Shown: piece after piece, positions 13,179 through 24,600 of the stretch
How the letters are laid out: every line of letters begins with the position of its first letter
Numbering within the stretch: the first letter of the stretch is position 1
NCBI GenBank assembly: GCA_025331565.1
Contig: JAFREQ010000042.1
Coordinates: 3,324,001-3,388,000, forward strand
Direction: 5' to 3'
Length of the DNA stretch: 64,000 nt
DNA from: Holacanthus passer
Taxonomy: Eukaryota; Chordata; Actinopteri; Pomacanthidae
The notes under the pieces: model-generated
Databases searched by the model: none
What the model was told of the DNA's origin: nothing
What the model saw: only the letters and a program-made list of their open reading frames with translations
Program-made: the position numbers and the translations under genes

Positions 13179-13250
13179 AGGGGGCACCCGGATTTGAACC
13201 GGGGACCTCTTGATCTGCAGTCAAATGCTCTACCACTGAGCTATACCCCC
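13179..13250 (-). tRNA. tRNA-Cys (anticodon GCA)
   Basis: The reverse complement starts GGGGGTATAGCTCAGTGG and ends TCCGGGTGCCCCC plus discriminator T. It folds into a 7-bp acceptor stem, a D arm with the A-box, an anticodon loop CTGCAGA (anticodon GCA), and a T arm CCCGG/CCGGG around TTCAAAT (the B-box). U73 is the cysteine identity base. There is no obvious TTTT terminator within about 30 bases downstream on this strand. Confidence 0.95.
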
Positions 13251-13489
13251 TCATGGTGCTGACATGGAAATGATGCATTTCCACCAGCATTCACCTTTCA
13301 AATCAGATCTACAGCTCCTCTCTCTCCTACTGTGTTTGCAGTTTGAGAAATGCATTTCCAGGAGCCTTAACTTTGACATATGTTACATGTTTGTGTTTGT
13401 CGTCATAGTGACTGCTATAATACAAGGGTGGTGTTGGTCAACCAGACTGGTTCATCATCATTTTCAAATCATTACCTAATTTCTAGGGA

Positions 13490-13660
13490 TGGAAGAAGTA
13501 TTTAGATCCTCTACTTAAGTAAAAATACCAGCACAACATGGTAAAAGTACTCCATTACAGGTAAAGGTCCTTCATTAAAAATCTTACTTAAGTAAAAGTA
13601 CAAAGATATTATCAGCAAAAAGTACTTAAAATATCAAAAGTATGATTAAAAAGTCATTAC
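13490..13660 (+). repeat. Dispersed teleost repeat, 5' portion
   Basis: Words such as GGAAGAAGTATTTAGATCCT, CTACTTAAGTAAAAATACCA, CTTACTTAAGTAAAAGTACA and ATTATCAGCAAAAAGTACTT mark the same repeat family as the window start. It is a short non-autonomous element common in percomorph genomes and has no coding capacity. Confidence 0.7.
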
Positions 13661-13769
13661 ATTTACCTCGTGGTTGGAACTGTCAAACAGTCTTAACAGA
13701 GGACGCCGGTTTTGTTTTTGCCTTCACCTGTTTTAAGTATCGCGGTCTATCCTCTGTGAATCAAACAAG

Positions 13770-14130
13770 CGGGTCAACACGGAAGTGCCAAAAGCTGCAG
13801 TTCCTCGGAGGGCCACTTGAGGCAGGCTCCACAAAGGAGTCAATTGCATTTGACCCTCATGTTAAAAAGGCCAACGGTACAGCATAAATAAACATGTTTA
13901 CAGCCTGGTACGAAACGCGGCTTTGGTCTCTTCAGCTGATTTTCCCCTTCATGACATCAACTGTAGGGAGTGACTTCTTTTTATAACACACTCGTTTAAA
14001 ATCTAAAATTATGCACAATTAAGAGCGACGTCACTTTGATTGATAGCTGACTGTCGGCCACAAACACGGAGCTCATTCAGTCACTGAACTTTGTGTATGT
14101 GCTGTTTTTGACTTTCAGATAATTTTTCAT
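13770..14130 (+). repeat. Second dispersed teleost repeat family
   Basis: Phrases such as CCAAAAGCTGCAGTTCCTCG, GGCCACTTGAGGCAGGCTCC, ATAAACATGTTTACAGCCTG and GTACGAAACGCGGCTTTGGT match a widespread unclassified repeat of percomorph genomes that I recognise. An 81-codon open frame across its left part is a by-product of the repeat rather than a gene. Confidence 0.6.
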
Positions 14131-14355
14131 GTAAATACTGGATAGATAACGAGACTTGCTGTGCCATTAATTGTACTTACAGACCGTCCAAAAAGTCAGC
14201 GCTCCCATTTTTTTAGTTTACTAGTTAGCTAATGAATTAGCATCGGGCTAAAGGGACGTTTGCGCTGTTTTCTCAGTTGTGTTTGTTGTTGTGTTTGTGG
14301 AGTTGTTGCTGGTGCTGCTGTGTTGACTGTGTTTCTCTCGGGTTTCCAGGTGGAG

Positions 14356-14396
14356 CTTCTTCTTCTTCTTCTTCTTCTTCTTCTTCTTCTTCTTCT
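14356..14396 (+). repeat. (TTC)n microsatellite
   Basis: About 13 tandem TTC/CTT triplets. It sits downstream of the kcnh6 stop codon on the minus-strand reading, in DNA with no other feature. An AATAAA follows on the plus strand near 14446, but no plus-strand gene leads into it. Confidence 0.9.
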
Positions 14397-14399
14397 AGG

Positions 14400-15600
14400 T
14401 CCATTACCTTCATTATGTCATCTTAAATGAACTGTGTGTAAATACAATAAAGTTTTTGAAACTTCAAAATATTAACATTTCATTTCTGAGTGTTTCTAGA
14501 AATAACATTAACCCAGATGTTGTTATTGAAGTTGGTTATTGAAGCTAAACAAAAAATAAAATAAAATGAACATAAAAACCATCAGGAGTCCTCTAATGTT
14601 GGCACTTTCAGATAAACACATCAGGTACAATATGAAACCACTTTGAAAATGAGTTGACACGTTTGAACTGAACAGTGCAAATATACAGACAGAAACAGGA
14701 AACCAAGCAAACAAGTCATGATCAGAACAAAACTGTAAGCTACATGTAAATGTACAGGAAACTGAACTTTTTCTGCTCTGCTTGATTGAAACACCTTCTC
14801 ATGATCAAATGACTGGCTGAATAAGTTGCTGCTGATTCATGTCAAAATGTCAGAACATAAAATATGAGATGAAAATTGCACCTTTCAAGGAGTGAAACAC
14901 GACCTTGAACCCACCATCCTTCACAGTGTGCCAGACTGCCTTTTGATATTTCCTCAACAAACACCAAAACAACAATAGTGAGTCTCTAATTTTATAACAC
15001 TCATAGTTATTACATTTACTAGATGTATTGTTCTTAATGTAACTGATACATCTCTAATATTAGGAAAATAAATTCAGTTCCAAGTAAATGATTAAATCTT
15101 TCTACGCTCAAGTCTAAATGTGCAAGTCTTATACAAAGTGAATGCAGATAATTCTTCAAATGTGAAACATATTAGTAGTCCTTGACATTTCACCTCTCTT
15201 CAAGGAAACCATGGTCTGGGATGGCGTCTGTGTAGCTTTCAGATCCAGCGACTGCATGACACATATGTATGTTTGTGTGCTTACTGTCAACTCGTGTTTC
15301 ACAACTGTTCCATCCTGCAGGGCAGGAATAATCTCTTCATTGCACAGGACCTTGGGTGTGAAGGGACACTGGAGCACAAAACCACAGCAGCCTGTGAGGC
15401 ACCGCCGAGTCTGTACGTAAGAAACAGGAGGCACTCTGAACCCTCAGTGACGTGGAAGGCAAAGCATCCCACGTTCTACAGCAGCATCTGAACAGGACAG
15501 ACGAGGTTTTAAGGGAGGACAAAAGAAGTAACAGAGTGGGGGACATATGGCTGTCCATCCAGAAGGACCAGGCTTTTGGGTGGTGTTGGTGATCGGTGTT
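14400..15600 (-). other. kcnh6: 3' flank of kcnh6, probably including its 3' UTR
   Basis: Non-coding stretch immediately after the kcnh6 stop codon (minus strand). The part near 15200-15600 is less AT-rich and probably transcribed 3' UTR. I could not locate a convincing minus-strand polyadenylation signal. Open frames here lack domains and run in both directions. Confidence 0.4.
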
Positions 15601-18600
15601 CTAGCTGCCTGGCAGGACAGGGTCAGAAACATGCCTCTGGATCTCCTGCATCTCTGTGGACGTCTCCAGGTGCTCGGGGAGGGAGGGGAAGCGCTGGCTG
15701 CTGCTCAGCAGTCCAGGAGGCTCTGGGGCCCCTGACAATAGAGGAGGGGGGAGGTCCACAGAGGGCAGATGTGGTGGGTCGGCCTCCGGAGACATGGACA
15801 TGGTGTCATCAGAGGCCACGGTCAGATGGATCCCACTGGACAGGGAGTCCTTGGATTTGTGCTTGAAGTCAGAATCTGGACTCTGAAAAGAGAGAGAGAA
15901 GGATTAAGTCTAACTCAGCTGGTCTTACTAAAGGTCAGAGCATCAGCCGACAGCATCTCAAATCTTGCATAGGTGATATAATAATTAGTGAATGTTTTAA
16001 ACACCTGCAGGAGTGAGGCGCTGCTGTCCATCTGTGCCGGCTGGATCGGAGGGACCGTGTGGATTGTGGGTGCTCCGGTGCTGTACAGGGTGGTGGGGTG
16101 AGGCGGGTGAGGGCTGGGGGACACGGCGCTGTAGGCTGGAGGCACCGGGGCCATCTGCCTCTGCAGGAGCTGCAGGATCACATTGATGTCTGCTGTCATA
16201 CGGGTCTCCAGCCTTGGCAGGACAAAGAGAGACGTCAGCAAATGTGACCTCAGGGTCACAGCTTTGTGATCAGAAAAACACACAATTTAAAGTTCTATTA
16301 ATGTTGTTTTGATGCTGGATGTAACTCTAAACCTAATTCTGATAATGATTCTGATCTGCTTTTTCAAAAATTTCCACCAGGTTTCTCTCTTGTTCTCCCT
16401 ACAGGATCTCTCTCTCATAAACACAGAAGCAGACGGGCAGTTTATGGAAGCACAAACATGGTTTACTTTACAGAGGATTTTTCTACATTTTTCATTTTCA
16501 CCCTTGACCCTTTCTTATCTTTATTTGTCTTTCCTTCCTCCTTTCTCTCCTTCCTTTCTCTCACACGCATGCAACTCACTTTAACGCCATGCATGCAACC
16601 AGCTGGGAATTGATATGCAAACACGGCAGGAATCAGAGGGCGGAGCCTGAAGGTAAACACCTAAAACCACCACCTGTGATCAGCTGTTCTGTCAGGGGGT
16701 ATAGCTCAGTGGTAGAGCATTTGACTGCAGATCAAGAGGTCCCCGGTTCAAATCCGGGTGCCCCCTTTCTTGTTTCACTTTTTTCTACTCACCGGTTTAA
16801 CTGGGACTGCAGCAGCTCCAGTCTGGATTCCAGCTCGCTGGGCCGATCCTCGGCACAGGGAGGAGGGTGGAAACTGGCCCTGACCGAGGACGGTCGTCTC
16901 TGGCTCTCTGAGAACTGGCTGGATCTGCGGTCTGGCCAGTAGCCATACAGACCTGACATGCTGATAGGAGCTGTTGCTGTGCAGGAGAAGAAACTTCCTT
17001 TAACACTTTATTGTCTGGTATTCAATAAAATCATGGTGTGATACGGGTGTATCATATATATATATACACTATATAATTTTCAATTTGAATTTTTTGTTAT
17101 AGTCTTACTTGTTTTAGTGCAGGCATAATCAGATATTTTTATCTGTTGATTAGTTGTTACTTTCACTTTTCTTCTTTTTAGTTTCAGTTCTATTTTGACT
17201 GGTATTGGTAGGATTGCAGTTTTTAGTTTTTATATGTGTAACAGGTATTTTGTAATACAAACTGCAAATCTAAATCCTATTAATACTTCATTATTTCCAA
17301 TACTCCTATAGTTGCAGCCATTTCAAAATTTCTAATCTAAAAATGCACAAATGGCATACTTTGCAGAATAGAAACTTTTTAAAACATTTCTATTTTGGTT
17401 CAATTTTCAGATTAGACTAGACTGGATTTCCAGCCTTAGATTTAAAGTGTGTTTCTTATTTGCATTTCAGTTTATAACACTGTTTAAACTGGGACTTTAG
17501 ACTTGAATTTAAGTATTCTGAACTTGTCTTGGCACCATGGTTTGATGACTCATCTAAAAATTCCACCATCACAATAACTTAAAGGAAGAAAATTCAACTC
17601 ATGAGTGCTTCTTCCTAATTTCACTCCTCTTTGTCATGAAATGGCATTTACATCATCACTGTATTCAAAAAGTTCAGATTTTCAACTCAAATTTGCGACT
17701 ATGTAAATGAATGTAGTCTTTACCTGAGTATGGTGGTCCTCCGAGGTCTACAGGCGGTCCCATCCCAGCTGAGGGTCCACTGTGAGGCCGGAGGTTGACC
17801 ACTGCTGAGGGGTAGTCTCGAGTGTCACCCCCAGGCGGGTACAGCTCCCCCTTGCTGTGTCTCATGGGCTTCATCTCCTCATCACTTGACTGTGAGCAGA
17901 TGCTAGCGCTGCTGCAGAGCTCTTCCCAGTGGGATTCTGTCATCGTTCCCCGGTGGTGGTTTGCCATCGGACAGGACTGATCGGGGTAGGAGTCTTCACG
18001 GTCCATGCCATCTGTACAGACAGGGTCACAGGACAGCCGGAATAGGACAATATGGAGATTAGACAGAACATAAGCATATAAAAATGTCTGAAGCCTCACT
18101 CACCTGGTCGGTTTCGACGATGCAGGGAGCTTCTCCGATGCCTCACCCGGCGGTAGCCACATTCAGAGTCCCTGCCCGGGGTTGGCTGGTTTATTCTATC
18201 TGCCTGATACAGATCAGCTTCAGTAATTCAAAAATATACACAGCAGATCTCATACTTCAATCACATATACTGTACATTATTATGTAAAATAAATCTATGA
18301 CGTTTATCACAGCTTTGGGGCATGTGCTCTTTCTATGAAGGATTTCTACTTGTATAAGTTGGTAGAATAGTGAGCGAAGAAAGAAATGGATGTGGGGTAC
18401 TAGAATCTAAATCTACATTGAAGCAGGCAGGTCCACAAGAATGAGGAAAGACAAACCAGCACACAAACAATCAGGTCCATCACCAGAAGTAAATTTCTCA
18501 TTTTTCAAAGGATGAAATATTTAAGAGGGTATGTTTTTTATTTCCCCACTTCACTGTAAGATGCCCTGTGGAGTTCGTGATTGCTTGTGGTGCTATAGAG

Positions 18601-21600
18601 CAATGCTTTGCTGAGTGTGCTGTTCATAGACACAGTTAAGAGCCACGAAGGTGCTGATATGCCAGTAAAAGAGGAGAATGAAATGACTATGAGCCAATAT
18701 AAAAAATGCAGGCTTCAGAACTTTAAAAAGGCTTTGCAAATGTTTAATGAGGAGGAAAATACATTGTTGTTTTTTGAGGTAATTTGTAGTGTACAGAAAT
18801 GATGAAGGCCTGCCATCGCTATAAGGATATGTGTAACGTCGCCCTCTGGTGGCACTCACATCTCTCAGGTTGAAGGTGATCTCCAAGTTGTTCCAGAACA
18901 TGTCAGAGAAGTCGGGATACATGTCCAGCACTTCCAGCAGGTCGTCTCTGAGGATCTTGTGTAGATCACAGTAGGTCAAAGCCCGGACGTCAGCACTGGA
19001 TTTACCTGGCCTCCCATACAGACTGATGGGTTCACCAAAGATGTCGTTCTTTCCTACAGAAAAAACACAGCAAAAGAAAAGACAAGCATGGAGAAGAGTG
19101 ACAGTAAATCAATAGATGTCTGACCAAGCGAGCAAGCCAGTGCTAGTGATAGTGAGAATATTTACTGGCAGCATTCTGATGGACGAATCTGATCCAAAAC
19201 AAATGAAAAAATGCACTAGAGCGACACTGATCCTCAACAGCACAGCTGCTCAACTCAAATTGTTCCCTCAAACACAGCTGAAAAAGAAATGACCTATGCA
19301 GCCTGAATCTGACTGCTGGCCCTATTGATGATCAATGCCACAGTGGAATGGAAGTGGAGCTGTGCCCAAACACCTCTGGCAACGCAACACACAGAGAAGT
19401 GTGTGTGTCATAAAGGGCAGTTGTGACTGTGGCTTTGTGGGAAAGAGATGAGAGGGTGGAAGAACAAACAAATACAAAAAAGTGAGCAAAGAAAAAAATT
19501 CATTATAATTTTGCTTTTGGTTGCAGTCATTAACAAATATTCAACAACATGTTGTGGTTATAGCTTAAAAAATGCAAGAATTTACTTCACCTTTCTGAAA
19601 ATTTCTCTTTGGAATTTGGTTATTTGTTCTGGACATTGGTCATTAGTATTTGTTGATTATTTAAATGAGTGACTGATGATGAAAATAATGCAACCCTAGC
19701 TCACCTAGTATGGCCACCACCACATCGTCCCTGAGGATCTCTATAGAGCCTCTGGAAATGAAGTAGAGGGCGGTGAGAATGTCCCCACTGTGGACCAGAG
19801 TGTCACCCGGCGGAGCGTGGGTGGTCTTGAATCGCATGGCCAGAGCCCGCAGGCAACCTTTGTTGGCGCCTCGAAAAGCCTTGCAGTTCTGCAGCAGGCT
19901 GCGGTTCAAATGGAGGCAGATGTCAGCCTGCAGACACTCAGGGAAACCTTTTAAAACCTGCAGGGCAACACAGGGAACCGGGTGAATTCATTTTACCTGC
20001 ACGTATTTGTCCTGTATCTTTAAATGAATCACATAAAAAAGAAACTGATGGGTGAGAGAAGGAGAGCAATGTGTCAGATTGATTCAGGCGCAGCACAAAG
20101 GACAGTAGCTCCAAGTGATTATCTATTCTCACATTGAATTGGCAGGCGCTAATGCTGCTCTCTGGCTGCATCGTGCTCTGGTGCTGTTGGCAGCCCAGGC
20201 CCAAGCAGCGATATGACGCACATCAGCACTAAAAAAGGAGTCTCCCAAAGTAGCATCCTCAGTGGAAACACTCATATGTGTTGAAATGGTTAGGGGGCAC
20301 CCAGAGTTGAACTGGGGACCTCTTGATCTGCAGTCAAATGCTCTGCCACTGAGCTATACCCCCTATTGAAAAATGTGCCAATGAGGATTTATCCCAAAAT
20401 TAGTTTCAAGTAAAGGAAGAAAGCTGGCTGTGTTAAGGTGTTGGGAAGCAGAAGTAAAAAAATGCTCATTCTGACAGCAGATCATTCACTTGCAATCCAA
20501 CACAGAAAACTTGGGTTTGTGTTCATTTGAATATAAGGTTGCATGAAAGTTCAATATGGGGAAAAGTAGGTCATTGCCGCAGCAAAGAACAAGGCAAACA
20601 TCCCATGTAGGTCAAACACAGAATATCAAATGTACTGTAATGCTGCAAATGATGACAACAATGGGATGTAGAAAAAGACAACCAGGGGAAAGCAAGTGTG
20701 CTAATACATGCTGGTATATACTAAGTGTTGTAAGGCTGTTTGCTTTTGTTGTTTCTTGATGTGTTGATGAAAAGAAGTGACCACTGATGACACGTCTTAA
20801 CTTGTGCATAAAAAGATTTTATTACACAAAAGAGAACAATGTCAAGAACCCGCCGAATCTGAGAGTCTCTGGTGCCAATTGTGAGATCTCTCTCTTTCTG
20901 CTCAAACTACTATCCTTATATGTGGTTTCTTATCTTTCAAGACCCTCACCTTTACACACACATAGTTGGTTAAACATCTGCTAAAGCTGTAAAAATGACA
21001 CTCAACCTATGAACTAAACCTGTCCTTCAACCTCTAAACTAGCTTTTCTAAGAAAGAACATAGGTTCAAATTTCACATGACAACTGTACATCTCATAACA
21101 GGGTATGAAGAGGATAAGACACTACACTTTTACCATCCACTTCAGTGGCTAGAATTATTTAGGTATGTTTTTTCAATGAGATATTTCAACGATAGCACAA
21201 CAAATGCATAAATGAATGCACAAACAAGTAGATGCTTGCACTTTGTATGCCTTGAGGTTTGTTTCAGGAATAAACTGAGAATCTTATGCAGTTATTAAAC
21301 ATGCATTGTCGGCTCTTCTCAATATTTGTTCCAGCTGAGTGGCCAGTTGTGGTTTGGGATTATGTAGACAAAAAGTGCACATCAGCTAGTTGTTATGCGA
21401 GGGGGCACCCAGAGTTGAACTGGGGACCTCTTGATCTGCAGTCAAATGCTCTGCCACTGAGCTATACCTCCACACTGAGAGCAAGCTGGGGACCCAAACA
21501 CTAATTTACAATTTAAAGTTATAGTGTAAAAGTATGCAGCAACATCCCCATCTTTTTGTAAACTGTCTAGACGGCTACTTTCCAACAACTAGTGCCCGAG

Positions 21601-24600
21601 CATGTGTGTGCATGACGGTCTACAAGACTCACAGCGTTCATATCGATGCCGTTGGTGTAGGACCAGGCGTGTTGGAAGTACTCCTCCAGCCTCTGTCGCA
21701 GGCCACCTGGGATCTGGTGGAAACGGATGAACTCTTTGACTCGCAGCATCTGGGTGTGGTAACGGGCCGTGCCTGAGTACAGTCTCTGAATGATGGCCGA
21801 CACGTTACCGAAGATGCTGGCGTACATCAGAGCTGCACAGGACAGACAGCAGAAGTAGTGTATGTTGCACGAATTGATGATTGAAATTTGATAAATGTGC
21901 AGTTTTGAAAATAGTTAATGCAGTCTTACAAAAGAGGTAACAGCATGCAATTAACACCAAGTGTGGCAATCAAAACTAATTCTTGTATCTTAAATCTAAG
22001 TGTAAAATGGATTCATCCTACTCACATCCAATGAGCATGACACAGATGGAGAAGATCTTCTCTGGGTTGGTGTTCGGTGAGACGTTCCCAAAACCCACAC
22101 TGGTCAGGCTGCTGAAGGTGAAGTACAGGGCCGTAACATACTTGTCCTTGATGGAGGGACCGGAGGCCGCGTCGCTGTCATTGTACTGTTTACCGATCTG
22201 GTCAGCCAAGTTGTCCAGCCAGCCGATCTTCATGCCTCCGATCCGGGCAGAGCCTGTGCGCTCCACGTTACCAATGGCGTACCAGATACAGGCCAGCCAA
22301 TGAGCGATGAGGGCGAAGGTGCACATGAGGAGGAAAAGGACGGCAGCTCCATATTCTGAGTAACGGTCCAACTTCCTGGCCACTCGTACCAACCTCAGCA
22401 GTCTGGCTGTTTTCAGTAATCCAATCAGAGTGGTTGTCTGAGGCTGGTGGAGAGAGATCAGACTTCATGTTAGAGATATTACCAAGCTTTTGGTGCCAGT
22501 GCAACAACAGTGACATTGAGTCTGTTGGGTATGTTCTACACTGAGATACAAACTGACTTTTGGCTGCAGATATAAAGTGAATTGAGACATAAATGGAGGG
22601 TTCTAGCATCCAAAAATAACAACAAAATCTAAAACCACAAATAAAATCATTGGTTGAAATAAAGCAAAAGTGCTCAGTCTGGGAACGACTCAATCAACCA
22701 GAATCAGGATCTGAAAGTTGGAAAAAATCAGTGGACTAAACAAAAATATTTAGGAAACAAATGAATTCAATGTCTCAAAACTCTGAATGTTGCAAACACC
22801 TAAACTGGAAACAACATGTTTCTTTTTTCCAGTTGATTCAATAACCAATTTTGGTCGACGGTATGGAGGAAATTTGATTTGTGTTTTTCCAGTTTGCAAT
22901 ACAGACGACCTGGGTCAGCCCTGCGAGTGGTTTGCATCCAAACAGGGTTTTAGTCTCAGCAAAGAGGCTTGAAATAGTTTCAAGGATGATTGATGAGAGT
23001 CAGAGTCCAACCCACTGAGCTACCCTCTGTTCCAGTAGCATCTGTAACTCTAAGAGGTTTCTCATGGTTTTTCATTTGTCTTTCTGAAAAGCTAAAACAT
23101 ATCAAATGGGTTTTCTGTCCATATGATCTACTATTGTACTGTAATTTCACTGTACTATGAATCTGAATATGTTGTCATTTTTGCCTTTGACAGGAACAGC
23201 AGAGACAGAGATTCAAACAGTCTTAAATACTATACATATGTTGATGTTGTGAGGCCACCGGCATCAACCATCTCCCCTTCTTTCTCACCTCCTCAGTCCC
23301 TGAGCGGAATATGAGCAGATCGAAGGGGATGGCGGCCACGATGTCGATGAGGAACCAGCCCTTGAAGTAGTGCTGCGCGATGCGTCCCGGGTGGCTCACC
23401 ACCTCGTCGTTGTGGTTGACGTAGGTGGTCCTGAAGTTGATGAGGATGTCCACGATGAACATGACGTCCACCACCAGGTCCACCACGTTGAGCGGGTTGC
23501 AGGTGTAGCCGCAGGTCCTCCTCCGCTGTTCCTCCACCTCGTTGAGGAGGAAGGCGGCCGAGTACGGCGTGAAGATGGCGGTGTAGATGACCAGCAGCAG
23601 GATGACCCAGTCCCATACCGCTTTGAAGGGGCTGTAATGGAGGATGGTCCATTTGTGGATACGTGGGGCCTGGAGTTTGTACTCAGGCAGCACGTCAGCA
23701 CCGAGGGACAACACCTGAGGAGAGAGGGACAGGATGGTGATTAGGTATGAATTAGACAAATAAGAAGGTGTTTAGGAGATTTTTAGTCACTGGCCTTTCA
23801 ATCAATAATGTTTAATGATCATTAGCAATATCATTAAGTAAATATACAGGGTCCCTACAAATTTTCCATTTCATTATTTTCCATTTTTAGAAAACAGAAT
23901 ATGGGCAAAAGTCTGAAAACATACTTATTTTTCTATACTATCCTTTCTTTTTTGAATACTTATCCAAATCACTAAAACATAATTCAATACTTCCCTCCCT
24001 CTGCTTTCTCTTTGTATGTGAACAGCACAGATAGTGTATAAAGTTGTTTTTTTTTTACATACAATTGATGGAGTGGAGTTTCTAATTGTTTAAAACAATA
24101 TAGCATTTCCATTTTATATTTAATCTCGTACACCAAACAGCCTCATCAGAACATTTATAAGTTCTTATTTTCTCATTTCTGAAATAATGGTATTGTTGAC
24201 TTTCACTTCACATTCACAGATCTCTGTGTTAAAGGGTTTGTATTTTTGTCGACCAATCATATTGAAGTTGGACACCGAGAGACACCTTCTCTTCTCATGA
24301 AAATATATAAAAAATTAAACAGATGCACTGAGTCAAATCACGCAGTAGAAAGTAAGGTGTCGTTCTCAACACATCAACGTGTCTGTCACTTCAAGGGAGG
24401 CAACAAATACATGATGTGTGTGCATTAATTAGTGGCTGCTGCACACACTATGAATTAATGCTAGTTTGTAGAGACTATGTCAAAGCGAGTCAGTCATAAT
24501 ATTCTGTGCCTGAAGGTGAGTAACAACTTCCTCAAAAAGACTCTCGTGTCAAGTTTGACATGAGAAAATGTCACAGACTTTTAAAGGGCAACATATCTAC

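Noticed and set aside
13642..13887. Plus-strand frame of 81 codons
   Set aside because: It spans the junction of two dispersed repeats and has no conserved domain.
16589..16942. Plus-strand frame containing YSSVVEHLTADQEVPGSNP
   Set aside because: This is the conceptual translation of tRNA-Cys, a known source of spurious protein annotations. The same peptide appears at the 34248 tRNA.
23370..23744. Plus-strand frame of 124 codons and two shadow minus frames over kcnh6 exon 7
   Set aside because: They are shadows of a GC-rich, strongly conserved channel exon in other frames.
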